From Rhodotorula mucilaginosa (taxonomy: Eukaryota; Basidiomycota; Microbotryomycetes; Sporidiobolales; Sporidiobolaceae), in NCBI GenBank assembly GCA_034406715.1, contig CP137872.1, positions 868,001 to 932,000 on the forward strand: DNA of 64,000 bases, written 5' to 3'. The translations under genes were made by a program, and so were the position numbers. Shown here one piece after another: positions 1 through 11,793 of the stretch. The notes under the pieces were generated by a model that saw only the letters and a list, made by a program, of their open reading frames with translations, did no database searches and was not told where the DNA came from. Numbering within the stretch: position 1 is the first letter of the stretch; each line of letters begins with the position of its first letter.

Positions 1-3000
1 TTTGCCCGTCTTGCTCGAGATGGCGGCGTTGGCGGCGACGGAAGAGGAGCGAAGCGTGAGCAGGACGCCGACGTCGACGAGCTTCTGGAAGGCATTCAAC
101 AGGGTCGCTGCAGGTTGGATCGGGGGCGGCGGAAGCTGTCAGACCTCGCACTGTTAGCGGAAGGACAGGTTGCGCGTCTGACCCACCTTGATTGACTGCT
201 TCGAGGTAGCTGACGTCGCCCTGCGCGAAAAGCGTCTTGGCGAGGAGCTGCGCACTGCTCTGGAACGACTTTTCCAGGTACCACGCGACCGGTTCTTCGG
301 CCGAGGGTGGCGGAGAGAGTGGCGCAAGGGCGAAGAGCGAAACCGCGGCGAGCCAGTCTGCAGGAAAAGCAAAAAGTCAGCCTCAAACTCACTCGCCCAT
401 ACGGCCACCCAATGCGCGGGCGAAACTTTGCAGGAAGTGCGCCGCGTGCTTCGAGGGGTAAAGAGTTCTGACTCACAAGTGTCGATGAAGGGCCACAGCA
501 AGAAGCAGAAAAAGTCGAAGTTCTCCCTGCCGAGCGCACGCTCCTGCGGGTTCAACCCGACGAGCGTCTCCTCGGTGAGGATGACCTGGTCCGTCTCGAG
601 GCTCTGGAAAGTCCGCTCGGCGTTCGCTTCGAGTCCTTCAGGCGAGTAGATGAACTCGTTCGAGAGGAGTCGCGAGATGAACTGAAGCTCGTGGAGGCAA
701 TCGGCCTTCTCGAGCCGCTGCGAGGGCGCGGCACCGCCAGCTTTGACTCGCGTGTAGAGGACAGCGCAAAGCATCGCCTCCTCGACGAAGAGATGAATGA
801 CCTGCGCGAAGTGACTAACTGTCAGGAGAGTGTTGTCGAGGCGTTCGACTTTAGACAACCACGAACCTGGTTGCGATAGAACGATAACTCGAAGCGACTG
901 ATCGGGTGATACGTCGGCTCGATCAAGCCTTGTTGTTCGCCGATCAGATCCTTCAAGACGAGGAGAGCCCTACGAGAGACCGGTCGTCAGTTCTCGCGAG
1001 GACGGCCAGCATCCACCAGCTGCGCGAAGAAGCCTGACCTGTCGACAACCTCTTCAACCGTCATCTCGCCAAAGTCTGCGACTTTTCCTCCTCTTGCCTC
1101 GATCGCGCTCTTGAGCCACACCACTTTTGCGACGAGCTCTCGCTTGCCGATACCCTGCCAAAGCGAATAAAGATTAGCCCTGCTCGCCTGACGTGCAGCA
1201 CCTATGCTCTCGACGGCGGGACGTACCCGACCACGAATGGTCAACATGACCGTTCCGACGAGGCCGGCCGGCATGATGATCCTAAACAGTAGTAGCTTGG
1301 GTTAGCCTTCCGCGCCTTCCATCAGGACGCCGTCGGGACTCACGCGCAGTCGTTGATGCCAGCCAAAACTTCGTAGCCCAACGCCCTGAGTAGTGTCGTC
1401 TGATCGCTCTTGGGCTTTCGAGAGCCAGGAGGGGCGTCCACCGGTGCGGTTCGTCGCTTCTTCTGGTCGTCGAGCCAACCCTTGAGCGAGAACGGCTCTT
1501 GGAAACGGACGTCGATGCGACCGAGCTGCAGCTGGATCACCCGCGTATTGAGAAGCAAGCCGGCGAGACTGCAGTTCGCTCAGAGGTCAGCGACAGGACA
1601 ATGAATGGAACGATGAGTTCGAACGCACGTCTCTTTCTCCTTCGGGTTTCCGAGCAGCTCATTCACGTACGACTCGGTTTCGATGACCTGTCGCCTGATC
1701 GTCAGCGCAACGTTTGGATTACGGACTTGATGAGGTACAAGCCGACTCACCTTGTCGTACTGAAGCGAGATCGGGCAAATCCACACATCTTCGGTGCGGC
1801 CGCGATCGAGCGCGTCGAGCACATACTTGAGAATGCCGAGCTTTGGTGGGAGGAGCTTGCCTGTACGGCTCCTCGTTCCCTCGATGAAGCACTCGACTGA
1901 GATCGCCAAGTCTCGCTTGTCAGCTCATCGCTAGGATTCTTTCCAGTCCGGGGGAGAGACCCACTGTTCTTGCCGTTCTCGAGCAGCTCTTCGATGTACT
2001 CCTTCACCACCGTGCTGTACATGGGATCGTCTCCGAATGAGCGCCGAATGAAGACGGCGCCGCATTTCGACAAGACTGGTCCGAGAATCGGCATGTTGAG
2101 GTTCTCGCCTGCGATGATGTGCGGCAACGAGAGTCCCAGACGGAAGAAGAGCCAGGAGATGGCTGCGGGTCGAAGAAGTGTCAGCAGTGCTGCCAGGTCT
2201 TCGAGAGGCCGACGCAGTGACAGCAACGATGGCATGCACGATATGGAGGGAAAGTCCGCCGCACTCAGATAATCCTGAAGCAGAAAAGGGTGTCAGCAGC
2301 GACAAGTGTCCAGGAGCGAGAATAGCGCACGCACAATGTGTGACTTGTGACACGGGAGGATGAGCAACGACTGCTTCTTGGACGCGGCGAGTTGCGCGAT
2401 TTCCTTAAACCGCGCGTACTGCGGGATGCTGATCTCGAGCCCTTGGTGGTACATCCGCACGAGGAGATTGTTGACGAGAGCCTGTCGCACGAAATAATTC
2501 TCAGCCTTTGATCTTGTGTCTCGAGGGGACGGCGATAGAGGGACCTCGACACTTACGCCAAATCCGCGCAGGAACCGGACATTGTCCATCCTCGTCACGA
2601 GCCCGTTTGCAATTTTCTCGGCGTCCTTCCGCAGGTCGGCCTCGATTTTCGCTCGTCGCTTGTCTCGTTGCGGGCCCGGCGGAAGACCTGCTGCGCTGAT
2701 TTGCTGCTCCGCGACGAGCCGGATCCGGTCATTGACTTGGCTCGAAGCGAGCACGCTGCGGACGCATTCTTCCGAGTAGCCAGAGTAGAACACACGGCCT
2801 CCGATGTAGTCTGCGAGGGAGAAGATTGGTAAAGTGAGCTTGCGCGCAACCTTGGCCGGTCAAAATGGCAGAAGGTACCGGTGTAGGCTCGCCAGCCCGT
2901 CCCCGTGGCCCACAAGGAGAGCTGCTTCGAGAACTGCGCATTCCAAAACTTTTCAGCATACAACGATGAACGTCCTCAGGGTCTTGCCCGCTCACCTCGA

Positions 3001-3289
3001 TCGGGTCTGCACGAATGTGCGCCTGGTGGTTCTCGACGAGGTTCCGCTGCTCCTTGTTTTTCCGTTTCGGTGGCGGTCTCGCAGCTTGCCGCATTGCCGC
3101 CAGATTTTCAACCTCGCTGATCGCCATGACGGGTTGCAACGCTGTCAAGCCAGGGTCGACGACGGTGACCACCGAAGGCGGCCGAGTCCGGGGCGCGATG
3201 TCGACGCCGAGCAGCGCTTCGGGGTCGTCCGGTCCCAGCGTGGCTAGCGTAGCCGGCTCTCGCCGTTGCCTCGTCGTCTTGACCGCCAT
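1..3289 (-). CDS. Glycerol-3-phosphate / dihydroxyacetone-phosphate acyltransferase (GNPAT/PlsB type), 3' end beyond the window
   Basis: This enzyme transfers an acyl chain to sn-1 of glycerol-3-phosphate or dihydroxyacetone phosphate, the first step of glycerolipid or ether-lipid synthesis. The start is the ATG at 3289 ([11 protein letters not shown]). Later exons on the minus strand show the PlsB-family motifs in order: block I LPCHKSHI at about 2340-2365, with the following Asp brought in by splicing; block [13 protein letters not shown] near 2085-2115; block [11 protein letters not shown] near 1870-1900; block IV around ISLQYDK near 1755. The C-terminal region has [18 protein letters not shown] near 1470-1530 and [10 protein letters not shown] near 1350-1380. 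Short introns interrupt almost every block. The last visible exon (about 1-105) is still open at the edge, so the C-terminus is missing from view. The block spacing resembles animal peroxisomal GNPAT rather than the PlsC-like Sct1/Gpt2 enzymes of ascomycete yeasts. Whether it prefers glycerol-3-phosphate or DHAP cannot be told from sequence. Confidence 0.85.
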
Positions 3290-4551
3290 CGTAAGGGCGT
3301 GCGTACGCTGAGTGGCTTTGTGAGCGGCAGCCGAGTGACCGGGATGTGGGGAGACGGTGGAGGGACTCCAGCAAAGGTCGCTTGGACTGGGCGCGAGTTG
3401 CGATAGCGCCGAATGTCTGCCCAGTGAGAGATGAGCTCTCCGCTCGCTCGGAAGGCTGTCTCGCTGAGCAAGTTGGAGGACAAAGACGAAGCCGGACGCA
3501 AGCCGGACGCCGCGAGCGTGCTTCCGCGTAATCGAGCTTCGAGCGAGGCTCTAAACCAGCAGCGGAGCATAGCGGTAGCACAGTACTGCTTGCCTTGCGC
3601 TTTCTCTGATCAGCTCCCCAGTACACAAGCAGAAGTGGAGAGGAGGGAAGAGTTGCTTTGCCAACGAAAACGAGCTACAAGAGGGAACAGGTTCAGAAAG
3701 GTGCACATCCACCGCGCAGCGCCGTACAGCCTCAGACCGCAGAGCGGTCATAACGAGGCCGGACAACCCAACCTCGGGGACGAGGGGGCGGTACGAGCGT
3801 GCTCAAGGTCATCGAGGAACGCCCGTCCCGAAGGAAGAGCGTTCATGGGTTCTCGCTTGGATGGGGATGCGCCCAATCGGTCATCGTGACCTGCAAACAG
3901 TGTAGCTCGTTTGAGAGAGCAAGACAACTCGGAAAGAAACCTGGTTCGCAGAGGACACGGGTCAGTTCTCGAGTTGCCGAGACGAGGCGATGGAGGGAGA
4001 GACTCACTGTATAGAGATCCTGACTGACTGCAGTCGTGTGAAAGCAAGCTGGGTCAGCAAAAGGCCACTCAAGCCGCGCATATAGGCGAGATTGGACGGA
4101 CGTGTGGTCTTAACGAGAACAAGAAGCGTCGCGCTCGTTCGCCGCTTCTTCAACTCGCCAGCGCGAGCTCGCACCCTGCAACTGCCCCCTGTCCAGCCTT
4201 TCTTCTTGCAAATTCCGCCATCCAGGTCATCGAACGTACGCGTGGACGTACGGGTCTTGGAGCAAATAGGATGATAGAGCAGCACGCATGTGCGCGGTGC
4301 GGAACGACCAAGAAGAAGCTGGAAACGCAAGCGCGAAAAATCTTTCCACATCGAACGAAAAGAACAGAAAAAAGCTACGACCGAATGATCCAAGCACAAG
4401 AAAAGCCACGCAAGCATACACACTGATTGAGCGCATCTGTCCATAGGGCTGGGACGCCGTTGCGCAAATATGTTAGTCGACCATGACCGGGACGAAAAGG
4501 TAAAAAATGAGGAGATCCTTACCGTCTCCTCCTCCTTCGCTCGCCCTCCTT
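3290..4551. other. Intergenic, no gene recognised
   Basis: This 1.26-kb stretch lies between the start of the acyltransferase gene and the stop of the helicase gene, both on the minus strand. It should hold the acyltransferase promoter and 5' UTR and the helicase 3' UTR. Several short open frames occur on both strands but none resembles a known protein. No tRNA or repeat was seen. Confidence 0.5.
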
Positions 4552-7503
4552 TCACGCCCGAACGCCCCAAGGGTACTCGCGACGAGCTCCACCTTCCATC
4601 GCCAGGCGGTCGAAGTCGACGGCGTTCCTGTTCGTCGGGTCGAGAGCGTGGTGCGTTCCGCCGATGCGAGCGCCGCACTCCGGGCACGTCGCGACTTCCA
4701 TGGCGCCGCCGCAATCGCCGATAACGTAGGGATGACCGCGCTCGCAAGTATACCCTGCGTGCGCGAGATTGTATTAGTCTGCGTCCGAGTTACCCGGTGA
4801 CGGATGAAGATCCTAGCTCACAATGACCAGTCGTCGCGAAGCCGGTAGCCTGAACAATCATGCGGCGCTGCGGGGTACAGGTTCGTGATTAGCCGTTGCT
4901 TCGTCCGCAAAGCCCAAGTCGACTCACCTCGGTCTCCGATACTTCCTCGTAGAAGGTTCCGCCCGTGATGAGCTTCTCGAAATCCAGCCACTGTTCGAGA
5001 ATGCGATCGACGTTCGGTTCGATGCTTGCCTTCGTCCTCTCGGAGAGCAAAGCTTGCGACTCCTTGGTATCGAGAAGCGAATTCTTGAACCGTTGGAACG
5101 TGGCGAAGCTCTGCTGCCGCTGCGCCTGCGACGACGTCAAGGCCGGCTGGCGTTCGAGCTTGCCGCTGGCGATGTCACTCCGCAGGCGATACTGAGTGGT
5201 CTTCAACGAGCACTTGAGTTCGTTGAGGGCGCCTTCGAGCTGCAAGCGCTTTGATCCATCGTAGAGAGCGATGTCGCACCCGCGGCGAAGGTCACGCGTG
5301 ACGGTTTCGAGGACGAATGCGCCCAAAGAGACGAGAGCGGCGAAGAGCCCGTCGTCAGGCTCCCCATCACTTTTGAAGCGCAAAGCGAGCTTGGGGCAGA
5401 TCTCGCAGAGTTGGTAACGGACCTCCGTCGCCAGCCTGAATAGGATGCAGTCAGCTTGAATGTTCCGTCCTGACGAAGCTCGCGGCTCGCACACTCCGAC
5501 TCACCACAGCACGCGAAGCGAGAATGACGATTCCGCAACGCGAGGCGCCATGCAGACCTGAAGACGCGCGATCCGAAGGGCTTGCTCGTCGCTGAGCGGA
5601 AGGCCTTGCCCGGCGGCAGCCTGCTTCTCGGCGCGGTAGAGACCAACCACGCCGGCATTGTACGCCTTGGTATGCGGGGACATCTCGAGGACGAGGGCGT
5701 CGATGTGGTGGTGCAGCTGGAGCAAAGGGCGCGTGAGGTTGAAGAAGCGTTTCTGGAAGGATCCGAGGCCGAGCAGCGCATCTTCGACAAAGGCATTCCC
5801 GGGAGTGTAGGCCGTTTGAGCCATGAACTGCCGCCGGAAGGCGATGACTTCGTTCGCTTTCGGGCGTCGTCCGGGTCCCTTCGGCGAGCGGATTTTCTCC
5901 AAGTCGCGGGTGATCTTCTCGTCGGCGAGGGCAACGTCGACCGCTGCTCAGAGTTCGTCGAGCTGCTCCTGACTCCTCAGGATACGGAGACGCTCCTGCA
6001 ATGAACAGCATTCAATTTCCCATCCTACCGGACGACAGACCAGATCGGCTCACCTGGTTGTGCAGCTCGGCAAACTTGATGGCTCGACGGTAGCGAACGT
6101 TCGACGCAGATGAGACGATCTGCTTGCAGGTCGGGCATGCGACCGAGGCAGTCGACTCCAAGGGATCGACGGGCGCTCCCCATCCAGACTGCTCGCTCCG
6201 TTCCGTGAAGAAACGCTTCAGATCGAACACGCCTGAAGGAGAGGAGGAGAGTCAGCTACCGGCGGATGGCAGGAATGAGCGGCTTCCACTCACCGTCGAG
6301 AGTGTCGACGGTAAAGGCGTGTCCGCAGTCAAGCGTGATGAGCCTCTGCAGAGGATCAGGGTCGTTCGGGTCGAAGTCGGCGAGAGTCGTCATCATGATG
6401 AAGTCGACCACTTGGTCCTGCCTTCCCGAATGCTGCGGGCAGACCTGGCGGCGGCACGGTTCTTGCGCAAGCGAAGGGCACGGGCAACCGCACTTTGGAA
6501 GCTTCTTGGAGCAAGCGACATTCTTCGGCGCAACGTTGCAGGGCGAAGCGCAAGGCAACGCGCAGCCGGGCGTGGTGCACGGCTCGAGACAGGACGGGCA
6601 CGGCTCGAAGCACGCGTGCTTGTTCTTCGGATCCTTGCAGGACCCATGAGAACACGCGCGCGAGCACGAGTTGGTGCAGCGAGAGGGGCAAGAACCGGTT
6701 TTGACGTGGTCGAAGCACGAACCGCGGCATTCGTGCCCGCAAACCTTCATCTTCTCGTGCGCGTGCTGGACGTGACCAAACGCTGCGCCGCTCTGCTGGA
6801 GAGCCTTGCAGTCTGAGCAGCGGCCGCGGCAGGACTGGTGCGCGCAGGAAAGGAGTGCACCGCACATTGCGGCGCAACGGTGCGAGTGCGGGTCGGATCC
6901 GCAGTCCAGAAGTGCAGCGTGGCCTGTTGCAGTCCGTTGAAAATCAGCTTCTAATCCCGTTGAGAAGAAGCAGCAGCGACGGAGCGCACCGCAGGGGAGT
7001 TCTTTTTCTGCTTTGACCGAGCATTTCAGCTGTGCGGGGTCTTTCGAACGCCAGCAGGCGATGTTCCGCTGCGGGTGTCCGCAAGGCAGCTCGACCTGGG
7101 AGAGTTTGAACTCGCACTTGGGGTGAGATTCGCTGCCGAGGATCACGGTCAGCGAGAAAGTCGCGAACGCCAGAAGGTAAGAACTTCAAGCTTACGAACA
7201 TACGCCGTGGCACGGGTGGCCGCAGTCCAGGACGACCTCGCACGGCGCAACACATTGTACATGACGATGCTGTTGTCGGAGGAGAAGTCAGTACCACCGA
7301 GTGCAACGCTTGACTCCCCGAGGCGGACACGCTGACCTGAGAGTCGATCGGATGGCAGACTTGCGGGCAGCGATGTCCACAGGGGAGCGTGCAAGTGCAG
7401 GGATCGAGACATCCGCCGAACGGTGCAAGCTGCGGCAGCTGATCAGGGCCGTCGATGTGGAGAGGCTTCTCCGGGTGGCCGGCGCAAGTCGCGGGAAGAC
7501 ATG
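4552..7503 (-). CDS. NFX1/ZNFX1-type helicase, C-terminal zinc-finger half, cut off from its 5' part by a retrotransposon
   Basis: This is the 3' part of the gene that begins at 16628. Right after the retrotransposon it starts in frame with a block containing LPATCAGHPEKPLH and CTLPCGHRCPQVCH, a typical NFX1-type zinc finger. A long Cys/His-rich exon follows (about 6290-7140) with repeated NFX1 fingers such as CGHECRGSC and CSRACSHGSC. Next come an exon with a CPTC pair (about 6060-6230) and two helical exons (about 5500-5960 and 4930-5430). The last exon carries an RZ-type zinc finger (GYTCERGHPYVIGDCGG, then CPECGARIGG) at about 4620-4755, and the stop is at 4552-4554. In ZNFX1 relatives the NFX1 and RZ fingers lie C-terminal to the helicase, as here. 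With the insertion in place this half has no start codon of its own and probably is not translated as part of the helicase. Confidence 0.85.
7499..7503. repeat. Target-site duplication, left copy
   Basis: ACATG here matches 11971-11975. Five base pairs is the usual duplication length for Ty1/copia integrases. Confidence 0.93.
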
Positions 7504-7680
7504 TATTACGCTAGCTCTCCGAGAGACTGCTCGGACCGGGTCAGCTCTGCTGTGAACGTGCAATGCAAGACCCGTCGAGCAGATCTCATCATCTACAAAG
7601 CATCGGGGCGCGTCATGTGAAAAGAGCGCCCCGGAGAAAGAACTTCTCCTTCTCACGTCCGACGACCACCATCCCTGATA
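7504..7680 (-). repeat. 3' LTR of the copia element
   Basis: This 177-bp direct repeat matches 11794-11970 without a difference. The Gag-Pol frame ends 28 bases inside it. Its outer edge abuts the ACATG target duplication. Confidence 0.95.
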
Positions 7681-10600
7681 CTCCCACCGACCGAGGCGGC
7701 GAGCGAAACCATGCCGAGACCGGCGCGGTGGCGTTCGAATGCCGTTTTCGCGAGTCCCTTGGTCAAGACATCGGCGGTCATGTCGGCAGTCGGGCAGTAC
7801 TCGAGGTGGATGTCGCCAAAGGCGATCCTCTCGCGGACGAAAAGCGTGATGACCGAGAAATGCTTCGTCCGACCGTAGTGCGAGGGGTTTTGGGCGATGG
7901 CGATGCAAGCCGAGTTGTCCTCGAAAATCCGAGTCGACGAGGACTGCGTGACTCCGAGGTCACGCATGAGAGCGCGAAAGGAAAGGACCTCCTTTGTCGC
8001 GTCCGAGAGTGCGATCATCTCGGACTCGGTAGTCGAAGTGGCGATGAGTGACTGCTGCTTCGACCTCCACGAAACCGCTCCTCCCGCGAGGAGCATGGCA
8101 AATGCTCCCACCGAGCGACGGTTCTCCTGATCGTCTGCCCAGGAAGCGTCGCTGTACGCGACGATCTCCATCGAAGCGTCGAAAGCGAACATGATGCCGA
8201 AGTCGGCGGTCTGACTCAGGTACCGAAAGAGTCTTTTTGCGGCGATCCAGTCCTCGAGAGTCGGAGCAGCGACAGCCTGAGCAAGAGCTCGTACGGCGGC
8301 CGCAATGTCGGGTCGGGTAAGCTGCGCGGCGTACTGCAACGCTCCGACAGCCGACTGGTACTGAGCGACGTCCTCGTACAGCGGAGACGAGGCGTCCTTG
8401 GTCGAGGACGACTCCATCGGCGTCGCTGCCGTCGAGCGAAGCGGTCCTCCACTCGTGAGGAAACGCTCGCAGATCGAAACGACGTACTTCTTCTGGTGGA
8501 TGAAGATCCCCTTCTCGGTGTGGACGGCCTGGATCGAGAGAAAGGTCGACACACGACCGAGCCTCTTGAGCTTGTACACCTTGTTGATTGCGTCGAGCTC
8601 CGAAGCGATGAGCTCCTTGTCGGAGCAGAGGATCAACCCGTCGTCGACGTACAGAACGACGACGATCCTCGTCTTCCCGACGACCTTGACGTACACGCAC
8701 GAGTCGGACTGCGCCTGTCCGTACCCGAGCGACGTCATGAGCTTGTGGACCGCGAGATTCCACTCGCGCGGCGCCTGCTTGGTGCCGTACATCGCTCCGA
8801 CGAGCTTGAGCACGTCACCCGGAGCGAACTTCCCCGGGTAACCCGGCGGAACCTTGATGTAGACGTCTTCCGTCATCTTGCCATTGAGAAAGGCAGTGTC
8901 GAAGTCGAACGACTCGATCTCGAGGCGTTCCGAGGCGGCGAGTGCGAAAAGCGAGCGAATGGTCGACATGCGAGCGACGGGAGCGAAAGTCTCGTTGAAG
9001 TCGACACCCGGCCTCTGCGCGAAGCCCTGAGCAACGAGACGAGCCTTGTAGCGGAGCACCTTGCCGTGCTCGTCCGTCTTCTTGGCGAACACCCAAGTCG
9101 TCCCGAGAGCGCGCGCTCCAGGCGGCAACTTGGCGAGTTTGAGAACACCGTGAGCGTCGAAAGCGTCGTACTCGGCGGCGACGGCGTCCCTCCAGTGCTC
9201 GCGGTCGACGTCCGCCATCGCTTCGGCGAAAGTCCGCGGCACGTCCGGCGTCGCGACGCCAACGAGGAGGCGATTCTCCTCCCAAGTTCCGATCTCCGTC
9301 TCCTGGCCGTCCTCATCCCGGACATGCGCCAGCATCACGTACACCGGTCCTTCCTGCGCCAGGCTGCCGTACTGAACCGGCACGCGCCGACGCGGCACGT
9401 CGATGACGTTTTCTTCGCTGATTTCCTCGAACCGGCCAGGATTGCGACCCGTCTTGTAGGTCGCGTACTCCCACCCGTCGTCCGGCGGTCCCTCGATTGC
9501 AGGAGTCGGAATCGGAACTTCCTTCTCCTTCGAAGGCGGCGTGGCGGGCTTGCGAACCGGGTTGTCATCTGGCATCTGAACCGTCGGAGTCGAAGGGATC
9601 GTCTCCGAAAAATGGACGTTCCGGCTCGCGACGACACGACCGAGCTCTGGGACGTAGACCTTGTAGTTCTGGTCGTTCTCGTAACCGATGAGAATACCCT
9701 TGATCGCCGTGTCGTCGAGCTTGCGACGGAGAGACTTGTCGACATGGACGAAAGCAGTCGATCCGAACGGCTTCAAGTGCCCGACCATCGGCTTCTTCTG
9801 CTGAAGCATCTCGTAGGGCGTCGTACCCTTGATGCGCGGGTGCGGGAGGCGGTTCGACGTGTAGCAGACGTAGACGATCGCGGCGGACCACCAACTCTTG
9901 CTGAGTCCGGCCGCCTTCAGGATCGTCCTCACACGGGAGATAAGCGACCCGTTCATCCGCTCGACCTGCCCGTTCTGCTCTGGCGTATACGGCGCCGTGT
10001 ACTCGTGCGTCGTACCGACGTCCTCGAGTAAACCGACGAACTTCTTCGAGACCCACTCGCTTCCGTTGTCGCTCCGGACATGGCGGATCTTGAACCCGTA
10101 AGTCGTCTCGACGTTCTTGCGCCACTTGGTCCAGATGGCGCAGACCTCGTCGGCGTTCTTGGTCTTCATGATGAAGACCCACTTGGCGGTGCTGAACTGA
10201 TCGACGATGGCGAAGTAGATTTTGCGCCCCTCGTGATCCTCGACGTCGACAAACCCGAGGTCGACAAAGACGCGCTCGAACGGCCTCGTGACTGGTGTCG
10301 TCAGCGTCTTGAACGGCGCCCGCTTCGACTTCTCGAGCATGCAGGACTCGCAGTCCTCCTTGATCTTGTCCGTCAAGCGAAATCCTCGGGCGGCGTCCTG
10401 CCGGTCCAACTCGATCAGGCTGTCAAGCCCCGAGTGACCGAAGTTCCGGTGTGCCGTCATGAGCGAGACTCCTCCCGATTCCCGCGAGGAACCGGCGAGT
10501 ACGGGCGACGGCGACGAAGTCGGAACCGATGCAGATCCGGTCTGACTGACCGGAAGGAAGAATGTCGTGTCGGGCGACGTCGAGAAGAGCGTCTTCTTCC

Positions 10601-11789
10601 CTTGTGTGACCGTAGCGACCTTGTCCGGGCGGATCGTGATCGTGCAACCCTTTTCGACGAGCATCCCGGCCGAGACGAGACTCGCGGTCGCTCCCGGCAA
10701 GTGGTAGACGCCCGAGAGCTCCAGCTTCTTGCCGGACTCGAGAGTGAGCATCATCTTGCCGTACCCTGGACACGTGATGATGTCGCCGTTTGCGATCGTG
10801 ACGTCGAGCGGCTCGGCGACGAAGTCGAAAAGCTGGTCCCGCTGCCCCGTGAAGTGACGGGCAGCGCCCGAGTCGAGAATCCATCGCCACACGTTCGTCA
10901 ACGCGGACTTGAACGCCAAGTTCGTCGTGTAGACGCCCAGCGAGAAGACCTCCTGCGACGACTGCGCCGCGTTCGCCTGCGAGTTCCCGTTCCTCTTCTG
11001 CGGGCAGTTGGCCTTGAGGTGACCCTTCTTGCCGCAGATGTAGCACTTTGCCTTGGCGACCCAGTCCGCCTTGCCGTTGATGCCGGCGTGTAGAGCGGCG
11101 AGGTTCTTGCGCTTCGAGGACAACGACGAGTCGACCTGATCGTGGCGACGGACGTTCTCGTCCGTGAGCATCGAGATGACGTACTCGGACGTAAGCGGCT
11201 TGGCGGTATCCGAGGCCTTCATCATGGCCTCGATGAGAAACGCGACGGAGTCCCAGGAGGCGGGGAGCGACTTGAGGATGATGACAGCAAAGTGCTTGTC
11301 CTTCATCTCCTCGCCGATGTCGGCGAGTTCCGAGTAGAGGTTGACCATCGTCGCGATATGCTCCTCGAGGTCGTCGCCCTCCTTGTACTGCATCCCAATG
11401 AGGCGCGTAAAGTTCGTGTAGAAAGCGGCGTGACCGCCCTTCTGGTGAACCTTTTTCAGCGCATCCCAAGCCTCCTTCGCCGTCTCTTTCGTTTTCACGT
11501 GGACGAGCTGCGTCGGACCGAGAGCGATTGATATAGCATACATTGCTGCAGCATCATCTTTCTCCCACTCTCGGATTTCCTCCTTGCGCTCCTTGACCGC
11601 GGCGAGGTTGGTGGCGGTGCCGACGACGAGTCGCTCCGGCCGTTCCTCCTCGCCCGTGACGTGTTCCCACAGCCCCTTCGACTTGAGGTACTGCTTCTCC
11701 TTGAAGCACCAAGTCGAGTAACCGGCCGTATTCGTGAGCTTCTCGATAGCGTTGCTCTTCGACGACGAGTCGGAGTGCGTGAGGCTCAT
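7653..11789 (-). CDS. Copia Gag-Pol polyprotein in one open frame (1378 aa)
   Basis: This single frame encodes the structural and enzymatic proteins of the element. From the N-terminus it holds a copia-type Gag region, a CCHC zinc knuckle (CYICGKKGHLKANC, near 11010-11050), an aspartic protease site (WILDSGAARHF, near 10870), an integrase (about 10450-9600) with its zinc-binding and catalytic core parts, a reverse transcriptase (about 9150-8400) with the YVDD box, and a C-terminal RNase H (about 8150-7750). The order with integrase before reverse transcriptase places it in Ty1/copia rather than Ty3/gypsy. Gag and Pol are not separated by a frameshift, as in Drosophila copia and plant copia elements. 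The ATG lies only a few bases from the 5' LTR, inside the proposed primer-binding site. Confidence 0.95.
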   Translation of the reverse strand: MSLTHSDSSSKSNAIEKLTNTAGYSTWCFKEKQYLKSKGLWEHVTGEEERPERLVVGTATNLAAVKERKEEIREWEKDDAAAMYAISIALGPTQLVHVKTKETAKEAWDALKKVHQKGGHAAFYTNFTRLIGMQYKEGDDLEEHIATMVNLYSELADIGEEMKDKHFAVIILKSLPASWDSVAFLIEAMMKASDTAKPLTSEYVISMLTDENVRRHDQVDSSLSSKRKNLAALHAGINGKADWVAKAKCYICGKKGHLKANCPQKRNGNSQANAAQSSQEVFSLGVYTTNLAFKSALTNVWRWILDSGAARHFTGQRDQLFDFVAEPLDVTIANGDIITCPGYGKMMLTLESGKKLELSGVYHLPGATASLVSAGMLVEKGCTITIRPDKVATVTQGKKTLFSTSPDTTFFLPVSQTGSASVPTSSPSPVLAGSSRESGGVSLMTAHRNFGHSGLDSLIELDRQDAARGFRLTDKIKEDCESCMLEKSKRAPFKTLTTPVTRPFERVFVDLGFVDVEDHEGRKIYFAIVDQFSTAKWVFIMKTKNADEVCAIWTKWRKNVETTYGFKIRHVRSDNGSEWVSKKFVGLLEDVGTTHEYTAPYTPEQNGQVERMNGSLISRVRTILKAAGLSKSWWSAAIVYVCYTSNRLPHPRIKGTTPYEMLQQKKPMVGHLKPFGSTAFVHVDKSLRRKLDDTAIKGILIGYENDQNYKVYVPELGRVVASRNVHFSETIPSTPTVQMPDDNPVRKPATPPSKEKEVPIPTPAIEGPPDDGWEYATYKTGRNPGRFEEISEENVIDVPRRRVPVQYGSLAQEGPVYVMLAHVRDEDGQETEIGTWEENRLLVGVATPDVPRTFAEAMADVDREHWRDAVAAEYDAFDAHGVLKLAKLPPGARALGTTWVFAKKTDEHGKVLRYKARLVAQGFAQRPGVDFNETFAPVARMSTIRSLFALAASERLEIESFDFDTAFLNGKMTEDVYIKVPPGYPGKFAPGDVLKLVGAMYGTKQAPREWNLAVHKLMTSLGYGQAQSDSCVYVKVVGKTRIVVVLYVDDGLILCSDKELIASELDAINKVYKLKRLGRVSTFLSIQAVHTEKGIFIHQKKYVVSICERFLTSGGPLRSTAATPMESSSTKDASSPLYEDVAQYQSAVGALQYAAQLTRPDIAAAVRALAQAVAAPTLEDWIAAKRLFRYLSQTADFGIMFAFDASMEIVAYSDASWADDQENRRSVGAFAMLLAGGAVSWRSKQQSLIATSTTESEMIALSDATKEVLSFRALMRDLGVTQSSSTRIFEDNSACIAIAQNPSHYGRTKHFSVITLFVRERIAFGDIHLEYCPTADMTADVLTKGLAKTAFERHRAGLGMVSLAASVGGSIRDGGRRT

Positions 11790-11793
11790 AACC
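11783..11793 (-). other. Probable primer-binding site: initiator tRNA-Met anticodon-loop type
   Basis: Directly inside the 5' LTR the plus strand reads GGCTCATAACC. This matches, from memory, the anticodon stem-loop of eukaryotic initiator tRNA-Met (CAT is the anticodon). Copia of Drosophila and yeast Ty5 are known to prime from such an internal half-tRNA. The match length and position are seen directly; use of this tRNA as primer is inference. Confidence 0.65.

Noticed and set aside
8496-10031. 511-codon open frame on the plus strand inside the copia element
   Set aside because: It is the antisense shadow of the Gag-Pol frame with an Arg/Asp/Val-rich composition and no domain.
10423-11469. 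Second long minus-strand frame overlapping Gag
   Set aside because: It is a frame-shifted shadow of the Gag-Pol frame in GC-rich sequence, not a separate gene.
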